A DNA stretch of 64,000 nucleotides, taken from contig JAQSEB010000042.1 of assembly GCA_030063045.1 (NCBI GenBank), forward strand, positions 2,666,001-2,730,000. Reading direction: 5' to 3'. The notes below the pieces were generated by a model. The model saw nothing but the letters and a program-made list of their open reading frames with translations, was not told the origin of the DNA and made no database searches. The translations under genes were made by a program, and so were the position numbers. Shown here in pieces: positions 48,902 through 60,593 of the stretch; the stretch's first letter is position 1, and every line of letters starts with the position of its first letter. The DNA is from Pratylenchus scribneri (taxonomy: Eukaryota > Nematoda > Chromadorea > Rhabditida > Pratylenchidae).

Positions 48902-51900
48902 ATGCCGAGAAAATTTATTATTTTATTCACATTCTTGCTAATAATAATTGATGTTGAATGTCGAATGGATACAGATATTTCATTAACATCAGCCAATGAA
49001 AAAGATGAAACACAAATAGCTGGTCCACCATCAGAATTGCGAGTTCATGCTTCTTATGATTCAATTCAAGTTTCTTGGCTTCCTCCGTCTGATGATAATG
49101 TGATGATACGCGGATATCAGGTAATATTAAATATATAATTAAAAAAGTATTAATAAAATTTAGATTGGATGGGGAGTGAATCTACCCGATATTGAGAAAG
49201 TAAATGTAAATGCAACTCTTCGTCAATACACAATTCAAAGATTGAAACCAAATCGAGAATATGTTATTTCATTAAGGGCTTTTAATCATATTGGGCATGG
49301 CTTTCCCATTTACGAGACTGTAAAGTAAGTTTATTTATTGTTAAATTAATACGAATATTTAATAATTTTCCAGAACTACTTTCTACAGCAAAATTCCTTC
49401 TTCATCAGCTATGCCAAATCTTTATGATGATTTACTTACGCCTGTTGGCTTATTGGCCAAAACATTATCTTCATCTCAAATTCATATCACATGGGTCGAT
49501 CCAAATGAAGAACCTTTCAATCAGTATTACACTATAAAATATGGATTAAAGTAATTTTTATTTTTATCTAAATTCATTAATTTCTGATTTTAGTGGTGAT
49601 TTAAATGATCAAATGAAAGAGTTGAACACAACCGAAACTGAACATATTTTTGAAGGGCTACGACCGGATACTCAATATGAATTTGCAGTAAAATTGGCAA
49701 ATTCACAATTATGGAGTTTGACTGCATCAAATCGAACTTTTCCTGCCCCACCTTCTTCTCCTCCCCGCGATTTAACAATATTAGGACCGCAAATGGATAG
49801 AGATGATCCAACTTCGGTTACTTTAAATTGGCAACCACCAAAATATGCCAATGGAGAGATCAAAGGTAATATTTCCATTCATTTTAATTAAATGATTATT
49901 TTTTAGAATATATTTTGTTTTATACGACAAATTTGGAAATGCCCGAAAGAGAATGGATGATGGAAAGTACGAAAGGTGATCAACTCTCAATGAAAATTGA
50001 TGAACTTCGCCAAAATACAACATATTATTTCAAATTGCAAGCCAGAAATGCCAAAGGTTATGGGCCATTTTCTTCGCTAGTCAGATTTACAATTCCGGAA
50101 AATATTCGCAATAATAACAATAATAATATATTTTACCGTAACAATCAATTTAATGTGGAACAAAATCAAACTTTGTATGATCAGGCAATTGAACTTTTCA
50201 GGTAATTAAAAATAATTAATTTATTTTTACCATTTTTATTGCACTTTCAGTTCAAATATTACGAATATTCTTTTGGGTATTGTCACATTAATATTGGTGG
50301 TACTAATCATTGCCCTCATAATATTTTGTTCACAACGTCATTCAACATCAAGCAGAAACAATAAAAATATTCGTCCACAAAAACAAGGCTACATTGCCGG
50401 AAGAAGAGAATCGAATTATGCCCAAAATGATGATCTTTGGATTAAACAACAAAATGGCGGCAGATTTGCCACATTGGTGAATACATCCGGCACAATTGGT
50501 GGATTGGTTTGTGAGGTAAAATTATTTTAATTAATTTAATTTTATTAATTTAAATTTAAGGATTTCGATTTTGATGCTGCACCAACTTCGATGAATGATG
50601 GCCAACAGCGGATTGTATTCCTCGATCATCAGCAAAAACAATTTATTGCACCGATGAAACAAATGAATCCGCAACAATATTTGAATTCGCCAATTCCGCC
50701 TCATTCCCATTTAATGCCAAACTATCATCAAGGTAAAATTAAATAAATCAAGAAATCAATAAAAATGGTAAAAAAAACTGATAATTTGAGTTAAAAAATA
50801 AGAGGAAATTAGCTGATTCCTTTAAATCAGCGAAATCTCCAAAAATTTCAAAAAATGGCCGTCGACATTTTGGCCAACGAAATTCGCTGCCACCTCGTCT
50901 CTGTTCCTCAACATCAATTTCTCCAATGATATCCAAGCAGAGGAGAACAGCAGAAATGTTGGAACTGACAAGAAAAAGTGATTCTCCGGCCAGCTATGCA
51001 TTATTTTGCCCAACACATAAACAAATCAATTCATCGGAATTTTCAAAAAAATCGACAAGAAGCAAAAGTATCCAGAATATCTCCAAAATTGATGATATAC
51101 GGCGATGCAATGAAATGAAGGATTGCAGTCCATTGGCATTTCATCCGCCACCAAATTTTGCTTTAAAACAAGCAAAATTAACATCAGTAGCCGAATATAA
51201 TGATGGACTACTTTTGTCTGATGAAATGAAGCAGAATATTGCACAAATAAAATGTGTAAATTTTGCATCGAAATTGGTCACTGTGGTTGAAGATGATCAA
51301 AATAATGAATTTATTCCTAACAACGACGACAATTCGGCCAAAATGGAAAATGAGCAAGGTAGAATGAATGAATGATGTTGATGCTGTTCTGATGCTTTCT
51401 CTGCTGAATGGATTGCCGCTTTATTGAATTCAAATTGGCTTATTAATAATGAACTGCATAAAATAAAAACTAATTATTAATTTGAAAAGTGTAAAAGAGT
51501 GTAATTGTAATTTATTTCTAACAAAATAAAATATGAATGGAATAAATAGATAAAAATAAATGATTTAATTTTGATAATAATTTTCAGCCCAACTCAACAC
51601 AATGTCTCGCAACAATTATCCAAATCATTTGGTGCAAACAAATGGACAAGACAATTTAACGCCGGCCACTCCCCGTAATCCACATGTTGTTTATGCCAGA
51701 GCCGACAGACAAGTTTGCATTTTATTTGAATTATTCAAATTCAATTTTTAATATTTTCAGCCAATTGCCAAAGTGGAATTCGAGGGTCCTTCATCCGCAT
51801 CACCATTCGAAGATGAAAATGGTTCATTTACGGAAATTAGAGGATTTTACGACGAAAAAAATGAAACATGCCCTTCGCCGCCATTGCCCACAAATGAAAG

Positions 51901-52576
51901 ACCAAACAGTGGATATCAAGTAGTCAGTAATCCATCGATGCGTTCATTCAACAATGCAAAAACTAATGGAAAAATGGAAGAAGATAGAATGAGGGAACCG
52001 CCGGGACAACAAAAAATTGCACACATAGTTCGGCCAATAATTTGCGTAAATGCCGCAAATTCGTCCCCAAATGCAATTCGAAATGTGACCGCTCAAAGGA
52101 CACCGCCTATGATTGGTTAAATGGAAAAAAAACATTATTTTTAATTGGTTTAAATAAATTTAAGGTCAAAGATTTACGACAATTGGTAACGGAAAAGTGC
52201 CAATAGGACGAGCCACTGCCCAACCACGGGTGAATATCGCAAATGCCAATTCAACGGAATCATCAGCCTCGCCTTATTCAAGTGTTCGAGTCCAACGAAA
52301 TTCAAGGGAAATTAATGAGGAAAATGGTTCAATGGGACATCATCAAACAAAGATGCAACAACAAAATAATCGAGTAAAAACATTTAGGGAAATTTATTTT
52401 TATTTTCAATTAATTTTGCAGTTAAATAATGGAGGATCGATGGAAGAATTAAATGTGCAAGAAATTGATCAAATGGTTGGTTTTGTATCAATCATTTTTG
52501 AATTATTTCCTAATTTTAGATTTGCACTTTACAAGAACTTCAACATGAATTCACAACAACCAATGGAGAAAATTAA
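48902..52576 (+). CDS. short DCC/neogenin (UNC-40)-like receptor without Ig domains
   Basis: The start is a signal peptide ([20 protein letters not shown]). It is followed directly by three fibronectin III domains: [20 protein letters not shown], then [20 protein letters not shown], then [10 protein letters not shown] with [19 protein letters not shown]. They correspond best to FN4, FN5 and FN6 of DCC (FN6 in DCC also reads AYILFYTLD). One membrane span follows ([20 protein letters not shown]) and a long low-complexity cytosolic part. The end [12 protein letters not shown], then [10 protein letters not shown] resembles the P3 motif of DCC/neogenin. Four Ig domains and FN1-3 of normal DCC are absent; the space upstream is occupied by the divergent nucleoporin-like gene. 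Confidence 0.78.
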
Positions 52577-53189
52577 TAGAATCATTCATTCAAAATTATT
52601 CAATCCGTCCAGTCAGCCACGCAGGAATTAAATTTAACAAAAATTAATAATAATTTAATTTATACCCATTATTCCTTTCTTCCTAATTTATTTAAAAGAA
52701 TGTCCATTACAATGTCTTTCACATATTCTTCTACCAGCCAAAACATTTCCATCACTTTTTTTTTCATTGTTCTCCCAATTGCCTGCCCATTCATTCATTT
52801 TCATTTGGCCACATTTCTCTTTTTATTCAATTGCCATAAATTCCATTTGCGCTTATCGGCATTTGACCACAGATATTTGTAATTTATAATTGCCTCTTCA
52901 AACATTTCCACTAAATTATTTTGTATTCCTTTCCTCCTATTTTAGCAAATTGCAATAACCTTTTCCAGTCAGATATTCTCATTTTTCCATGACATTCATT
53001 TGAATAAAAAACCCATTCATACTTTGTATTGTAATTATTAATAAAAGCATTTTGTTTTGTATTCCAATTAATAAAAGCTTTTTCTTTACTATTTCAAATA
53101 TAAAATATTTCCGGAAAATTAAAAAATTACAATCCATCAGGAAAACTTAATCTAACAATTGCAATCCTCCTGGAAACTTAAAATTCAAT

Positions 53190-53525
53190 TACAATCCCTT
53201 TCCGGAATGAAAAGTGCAATTAAAATTCCGGAAAGAAAAGTGCAATTACAATTCCGGAAAGAAAAGTGCAATTACAATTCCGGAAAGAAAAGTGCAATTA
53301 CAATTCCGGAAAGAAAAGTGCAATTACAATTCCGGAAAGAAAAGTGCAATTACAATTCCGGAAAGAAAAGTGCAATTACAATTCCGGAAAGAAAAGTGCA
53401 ATTACAATTCCGGAAAGAAAAGTGCAATTACAATTCCGGAAAGAAAAGTGCAATTACAATCCCTTTCCGGAATGAAAAGTGCAATTACAATTTCTTTACG
53501 GAATGAATATTATAATTACAATCTT
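53190..53525 (+). repeat. 26-bp minisatellite, array 2 (about 9 copies)
   Basis: Nine units (53230-53463) of the same 26-bp sequence as in the peroxidase intron at 30.7 kb, with the same flanking caatccctttccggaatg at both ends and in the same orientation. It lies between the DCC-like gene and the long gene-poor stretch. Confidence 0.9.
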
Positions 53526-56500
53526 CCCACAGAAAACTTTTAACAATATTTTAAGAAATTTTTGCACCGTGAGACCTTTCTTTTGTTTTTTTGTTTTTTT
53601 TCCAGCCCGATTCGCTTTCCTTCCTATTTACAAATTGCAACCAGCCGCCCCAGACATTCAAAAAAGTGGTGGTAAATAATATTATGAATGTATTAATGTC
53701 GTCTGCTGCTAGGCGGCTCTCGTTTGGCCACGGGATTGTAGGGATAAATGGCAATGGATGATGGGGGAAGAGGGAAGGGGGGAGGAACATGCAAGTAAAA
53801 TGGAGCCAAAAAGCCAGAAAAATAGGGCAAAAAATGCAAATCGATGGGATCCACATATATGGGGAAAGAAAAATGGACGAGAATGGAGTCAAGAAATGAG
53901 AAATGCTCCAGCTGGAAGATGGCGATGTTAGGATGATGGGTTTTTTTTAATGGAAAATGTGGCAAAAGTGCAACCACCATTCTCATTCCCATCATTTCAC
54001 CATAGGCATCATCATTGCTCCGATGATCGGTATCTGAAGTTATCCATTGATAATTTCTATTAAGAATATTCTCAATTCTCAAATAAAATCTGCTTCCTAA
54101 CCGTCCCATTCCATTTCATAAATCCCCTCTTTTTTACATCCTTTTCATTTCAACAATCATCCATTTTTCAATATCCTTTTTCGCCCATTTTTCCACAATT
54201 TCCTGCCCCACAAAGGACCAAAAATATTTTAATTTCCGGTCGGTCCATTTGGTTTCTAGCAACGTTTTCAAGTCTCACATACTTCCCCCAAAATCATCGT
54301 CATTCTTGCGCGAACGTGAAGGGCATCATACATCCCCCTACCAAAGAAAGGGGTAATTCCATTCCATTCCACCTTCAATACTAATTTATTTTATTGCCGC
54401 TGCAAATGTTGCAAAGAATTCCTTCCCCCCACCCCTCCCCTTCTCGGTCACGGCAATTTGTTGTGATTGGTCCATTTGCTGCCGAGAATGTTGCTGCCGC
54501 CTTTTAATTTTGACCCCCCAGGAAAGGGCATCGGAATTCGGGCTGAATTGTTTCCTTTCCCCTCAAACTTTAATACTGACTCATCCATAAATGCGCCATT
54601 CCTAACATTTTTGCACTTTGCAAATGACAAACCAATTCATCGGTGTTTTAATGGCTGCTGGCAAAATCAAAAAGCGGATGGAATGGATGGCGAAAGGAAT
54701 CCGAAGATATTTGATGGGAATGGGAAGAATTTCTCATTAAACTGAATTGGTCCCTATAAAAGCTCATCAAGAGGGTGATATTCTGCTTTTCCCCTTCATC
54801 AGTTCAATAGTAACAAACTTCAAATTAAACTAAATTACTAAACGATTACAAACAATAAAATAAATGAAACATTTTCTTCATTGTAATTTGTAACCAATTC
54901 GATTGGCAGATTAATTTCCCCCTTCCATCATCATTTTTGTGGCCATTTTTTTGCAAATTAATCCATCATTCACTCCTCCTGACAAAGAATCAGCCCAGCC
55001 ATCCGTCTCCCCCATTTCCCAATTGGTTTCTCCCAATTATTTGTTCATCAGTCATTGATCTTCGTATTTTTCGCTTTTCCCATTTCTCAATAAACAAAAA
55101 TGTCTTTCCATGATTTTGCCTCCAGCCATCAACAAACATTTCCATTCTTAAATTACAGTAAATATTTCTCCTTTATTTCCTTTTCATTTTTTCTTCCAAT
55201 TCATTCATTCCCAGACAAAAATGATGCCATAAAATGAAATGAATTTGGATTAAACAAAATGAATATTTGCCACCTTTTTAATTCAAATCCCTTTTCTTCC
55301 GCTTCCCTCCAAAAATGGCACCCAAATTGGCCATTTCCATTGCTTTGTCAGTCCCCCCCCCCCCCACCAATTCATTTTCACATTCGCCTCCACTCAATTT
55401 CCGTTGCACGGCATTTATTTTGTTCGCCACACCGGCGCTTTTTGCATACAAATTTGTGCTTTTCTTTTGCAAATCCCATTGGGCCAGCAGCTGATTATCG
55501 TAACTATGGCCAAAACTAAATGGAATGCATGGTGGCGAAAAGAAAAAGGGCAATGCCAATTTGGTTTTTGCACAAAAAAAAAAGTGAACGCGCGAAAAGA
55601 GAAGGCCATTGCCCAATCCCCTTTTCTACTCCATCCAATTCAATCCGCCTTTTTCGTTGTTTGTGATGGATTTGAGGCCATCTTCACCCCATCCTTTTTT
55701 TGACTCATCCCCCGCGCAAATCCTACCATCCTTTGCTTCGGTTGTTTGCATCCTCCCAATTAGCTACTTTTGCAACCATCGAGGCTTTAAGCCACCGGTC
55801 GACTTTGCCAATGGCCCACATTAATCCCCTCTCCCCTTACCTTTTTCGGCATTGCCAATGGAGACGGCCAAAAGGGAAAAGGGGGGGGGGATATCACGCG
55901 ATGAATATTGAAGAAGAAGCCAATGCCACATTTTTGCCTCCTTCATTTGGTCCAAATCCGAAATTAATGAATGACTCAAATTCGGAGGAATGTCCAATCA
56001 TATGAAAGTGGAGGAGAACAACAAATATTCGCCAAAAGTGGGAGGGAGTCCATAGTTTGCCTTTTTTCCCATCCAATCCAACAAACCATTTCGCTGATCA
56101 TCGCCCCCCCCCCCCCCCCCATAATCATCAGCAGAGTCCAACGGCCCCATTCCCCGCAGGGGCGGCTGCAAAAATCATATTTTTGCAGTTTCCTCCTTTT
56201 CTCCTTCCATTTTTCCTTTGCATTTTGCAGCCAGCCTCCCCCGCCCCTCTCCATTCCATTCTCCATTTGCCACCCGCCCCCAGCAGGCGCCAACAAATCC
56301 ATTTTTGGAAACGGACGACCCTCTTTTTGCCTCTTTCTATCCCCACTCTCGACTCTCGACCCAAAACCAAAAGAGAAGGAAGAACCACCGAATTGGTTGG
56401 CCGTAGGGAAAGGCGCCAAATTAATTGTCCCCCAGCAGCCTTTTTCATTTTTGGCCGCATTGCCTTTTGGCCTCTTTTTCCCTTCCTTCCAATGTTTTTC

Positions 56501-58002
56501 ATTCCAACCAATCAAAAAATGTTGGCATTCAAAAAAGATTTATTCTCGACAAAATAAGGTTGCTGCATTTTCCCTTCCATTCCTTCGTCGTTTTCATTCA
56601 TTCTTCCGGAAAAATATGGCCTTAACAAACTTTTGCCCCTTCACATATATTTCATATTTTCCACTCCACTTTGATGGAATGGACCAATCCAACCAAAAAG
56701 GCCAAAGTCAAAGACCATCATCATCCATAAAGGGGGACTTGTGACCATATTTAGGAAAAAGGTTTTTGGAGTAGCAAAATGCAGTGACGGAAATGGAATA
56801 GGGGGAATATTGGGGGGCTTATCAGAAAAAGTATAAGGGAAAATTGTACAAATTTGGCAATCCCTCCTCCATTACCCCATTCCCTTTTTGCATTTTGCAG
56901 ATTTGCATCGATAATAACATTTATAAATGGAATGGAATGGACCATCCCCATCCATCTAAATAAAGCATCAAAGGCCAAACATGTGGTTGGTTGGTTGATT
57001 ATTAGTGATTGAAAATGTGATCATTGGATTCAAAGAAATATAAATCCATTGGCCAATTCTCTAATCCATTATTCTCCTTCAAATCCATTTTTGCGCATAT
57101 TTTCCCTACTCTTTTTTTTCCAATTTTCACTACACTCGCTTCCATTCCCTGCAAATTCCAAAGCAATAGGCCCCAAGCAGTGATGGCCAATTAGCGTCAT
57201 TTTCGTTTGGCCAATCCTTCCCTTCACCCACTTTTGCATGAAAAAAACTGGCTGAGTGAATGTTTGGTCGCCACCCCCCCCCCCCTCAATCTGCCATTTC
57301 CAACATATTATTTATACTACAAATATATTCCATTCGATGAATATGCAAAAAACCATGGGCAACCGAGTAAATAATATCCCCCACCACGGCCTTTTTCCAA
57401 TGGCTTCGATTCGGCTGCAAAAAATAATATTCACGCAAATTGGACGGACGGCATAAACACAATTTGCACTTGCTTTGCACCCTCCTTTTTGGCCCTTTTC
57501 TTGGCATTGTTCTCCTTTCCTTTCCTTTCGATTCACCCAAACCCAAATGCCAATTAGCCGAATGCGCATATTCCCCCCCCCCCCTTCATCAGTCTATCAC
57601 GCGTTTTTCTCCTTAAAATCCTCCGTCCCAAATTTGTCATTCCTTTCCCCCCAAATAATCTTCGCCATTTATTTTGCTAATAAACAAAAAAAAATGGTGG
57701 ACTTTGCCCATCGTCGATTGGCCAATTCGATCCAATCCAATTCGATCCAACAACCTTTTCCATTCTCCATTATTCTATTCAGTGCCCTTTTCCCTTTTTT
57801 CACGCAATATTCTCCCATTTCCATTCTAAATCCATCCAATTCCAAGTCATTCCCATTATTCCCACATTTTTCACTATTCTTTAACATTTTTCTTTGCTTT
57901 TTCCACAATTTTCACGCAAATTTCCACATCCGTTTGTCCTTTCCCCTTTCCCACACCCATTTTTGACTCATTTTTGCATTTCCAGCTCAATTAAATTATT
58001 AA
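53526..58002. other. 4.5-kb gene-poor stretch with poly-C tracts
   Basis: No gene could be assembled. Several frames are open for up to 257 codons (55971-56744) but are proline- and phenylalanine-rich, lack a plausible splice pattern and overlap frames on the other strand. Notable are runs of C at 55353-55365 (13), 56104-56120 (17), 57274-57285 (12) and 57573-57584 (12), and ten G at 55881-55890. Could be regulatory sequence or 5' introns of the F-box gene. Confidence 0.45.
54750..54830 (+). promoter_or_regulatory. possible TATA-box promoter
   Basis: A clean TATAAAAG (54755-54762) is followed after 46 bases by a TCAGTT initiator-like word. A short frame ATGAAACATTTTCTTCAT starts at 54868 before a GTAATTT donor. 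No downstream exon could be attached, so this is a weak call. Confidence 0.2.
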
Positions 58003-60419
58003 ATGACTGCAATTTTGGTCCGTTCTAGCCCGCAAGGGGTCAATCCAGAACGTCGACTTTCAGCCACAATTTTTAGCATGGATTTTTCGCATCAGCCGAT
58101 CAAAGCTTTTGGTGAATTGAGGCGGACAAAAAAGGAAAAGAATGAACGAAAAAAGGCAAAAATAATGGAAGAACCAAAATTGATTGGAGTTGAACAATTG
58201 TCGGACAAATTGTGGCAAAAAATAATTCACAATTTGGGGGCAATGGATCGAATTCGACTTGGCCAATGCTGCAAAAGAATGCGCCAATTGGCATTGGGGG
58301 GAAATTGTTGGGATGATGTGAAATCATTGGAAATTCGAGCAGATTTTACTGCCCCAGGTTGGAATCATTCATTCCATCCTTTCATTCATTCATTCATTCA
58401 TTCCATTTTTTTGTAGATTCCCCCTATAGTATTTGTCCATCGCCACCATCGTTGATTGGCCCTTCTTCTTCTTCTGCCGCCCTCCTTGTCGGCCTTCCCT
58501 CATTGGTTCGACCGAATAGGCCCAAAAGGCAGCCAAAAGGATTCAGAATTCGCCTCCAATTCGCCAATGGCCGTTCCTCTAGAATTCGAACATTTTTGGG
58601 CAACAGTGATTCGGATTTGGCCGAAAAGCAGTTGAAGGCCCTTCTCAATCGACTGGGCCCCCTGTCCGAATTGACCATTTGGGATTGTTGCCTTTCGGAC
58701 CGTTACCGTTCATCCATTATTCCCCGTTGTGCCAATTCCCTAAAATGCCTTCGACTTTGGAATTGCCACCGTTGGATGGATGGCTCCCAACGATCGCCCC
58801 AATTACTTTTCGCCCTTCTTGGCCTTCCTTCCCTTCGCCAACTTCTTTTTCTGGATTCTTCCCCGGCCCAACCCGAATCAAATTGCCGTTGGCTTTTCTC
58901 CAAGCAAATGGCCCGTTCCATTGTGGCCCCTTTGACTGAATTCCAATTGACCAATTGCCGATTGCCACTTCGTTCCCTGGAAATTCTCCTCCCAAAATGT
59001 GGCAATTCCCTCCGCCGATTGGCCATTGGATGCACTTTTGGCAAAGACCAAAAAAGGAAGGATTATTTGCGAATTATTCGACAATTCCGGGAATTGGCCG
59101 ATTTGGATTTGCCGCCTTTCATTTTTCATTTGGAAGATAAGCCCCAGCCTGATCAGTGGGTCCAGCGTCTTTTCCAAAGTTTGCCCCAGCTTCGGGCCCT
59201 TGGATTCAGGTACATCCATCCATCCATTTGGCCATTCATTCCATTTCTCAGGCATTTCAATTCTTCGGCCCTTTTTCGTTTCATTGAATTCAATTTGCCC
59301 AAGAATGTCCGTGTCCTTCGTGTCCATCATAATTCCCATCGAGTATGTCCAAAACAAATCCAAATTCATTCAATAAATTCCATTCAATTTAGGTCCCAAA
59401 TTTCGCTGAAATTGGCCTTGGTTCCTCATTTCCGCCCCTCTCCTCCCAATGCCCAGCTCGTTCTGCTTCTTTACTACTTCCGGGCTCTCCCGAAAGTCAA
59501 AAACCATCTGCCCATCCACAAAAGAAGCATTCCATCATTTCCCGTTCCTCAATCCTCTCCTCCTCCCATTCTTCCGATTCCCTCGGCTGTCAGGGTTCGC
59601 CCAGTGCCCATTCCATTTCGGCCCAGCCCAATCCATGCCGTTCTGCCACTTTTTGTTCTTCCGGTCCCCAACAACAGCCATTTTCTTCCTCCTCATCCTC
59701 TGCTTGTTCCTCCCTTTCTTGGGCCGCATGGCCATTGGCCTCCTCCTCCACTGTTCCTCAATCAAAAAGGGCAAAATCATTTTCGGTTGGCCCCGACGAT
59801 GCATTGTCAATGGCAACATCCTCAACTTGGTTTGTCACATAATTAATTAATTGAATATTTATTTGCATTTAGGTGCACTTTGAGCACAGCTGAAGAAGGC
59901 GGCGATGGATGCCAAAATGAGGAAGAAAATGGAGGAAAAAGACTTTTGGCGGATTTGGCCCGAAGAAAATTGACAATTTTTGCGATTGGCGAAGAAAGAC
60001 AAGGAGGGGCGACTGGAAGGAAGAGAGGAGGAGGCAACGGTGGCCGACAACAAAGATTGAGGCGAAGCAAATTTGCGGGGGTGGAAGTGATTTATGTGAG
60101 AATAATAATTAATAAATTCAAAAAAATTTTGTTCATTTGAAGGTTTCCTCTGCCGAAGCAATTGTTTCGCAGGAAGTTCTTGGCCGAATGGGCTCACCAA
60201 TCCAATCCCCCTATGTTTATACAACTGGCCAATCTGCCAATCAAAATGGGGGCGGCGGGTGCCAAAATAATCGAAAGGGAATGAGAGTGATTAGAGGCGA
60301 TTTGGTCCGAACAATTCCACTGGGTAATTTAATTAATTAATTTTATTCTATTAAATTCATCATTTTCAGCTTCACTTGGAATGGAATCTGACTGGGAAAG
60401 TGATGAAGAAACTGCCTGA
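58003..60419 (+). CDS. F-box protein with leucine-rich region
   Basis: The F-box reads VEQLSDKLWQKIIHNLGAMD, RIRLGQCCKRMRQLAL (residues about 60-100), so the protein probably joins an SCF ubiquitin ligase through SKP1. After the first intron come leucine-rich repeat-like segments: LNRLGPLSELTIWDCCLSD, LKCLRLWNCHRW, ALLGLPSLRQLLFLDS, PLTEFQLTNCRLPLRSLEIL, LRRLAIGCTF, FRELADLDLP and LRVHHNS. The C-terminal third is Ser-rich low complexity (SSILSSSHSSDS) and ends with a basic Gly-rich stretch and an acidic tail SDWESDEETA, stop 60417-60419. The ATG at 58003 is an early choice; a later Met (MDFSHQPIKAF) is possible. Substrate unknown. Confidence 0.75.
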
Positions 60420-60593
60420 ATAATTTGCATATTTCACAGCCATTTTTGTACAAAAATTATTAACCCAAAACCCAAATTCCAATTTGCATTCCATTTTTTG
60501 TTTTCAATTTCCGCCTTTCTCAATTTTCCGTCCAAATTTTGTATTTTTGTTGATTTTTTTCAAATTATAAATTCATTTTCGCCTCAATGCAAA

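Noticed and set aside
55971..56744. 257-codon frame as a proline-rich protein
   Set aside because: Composition follows the C/T-rich DNA, long frames exist on the opposite strand, and no splice sites or family resemblance support it.
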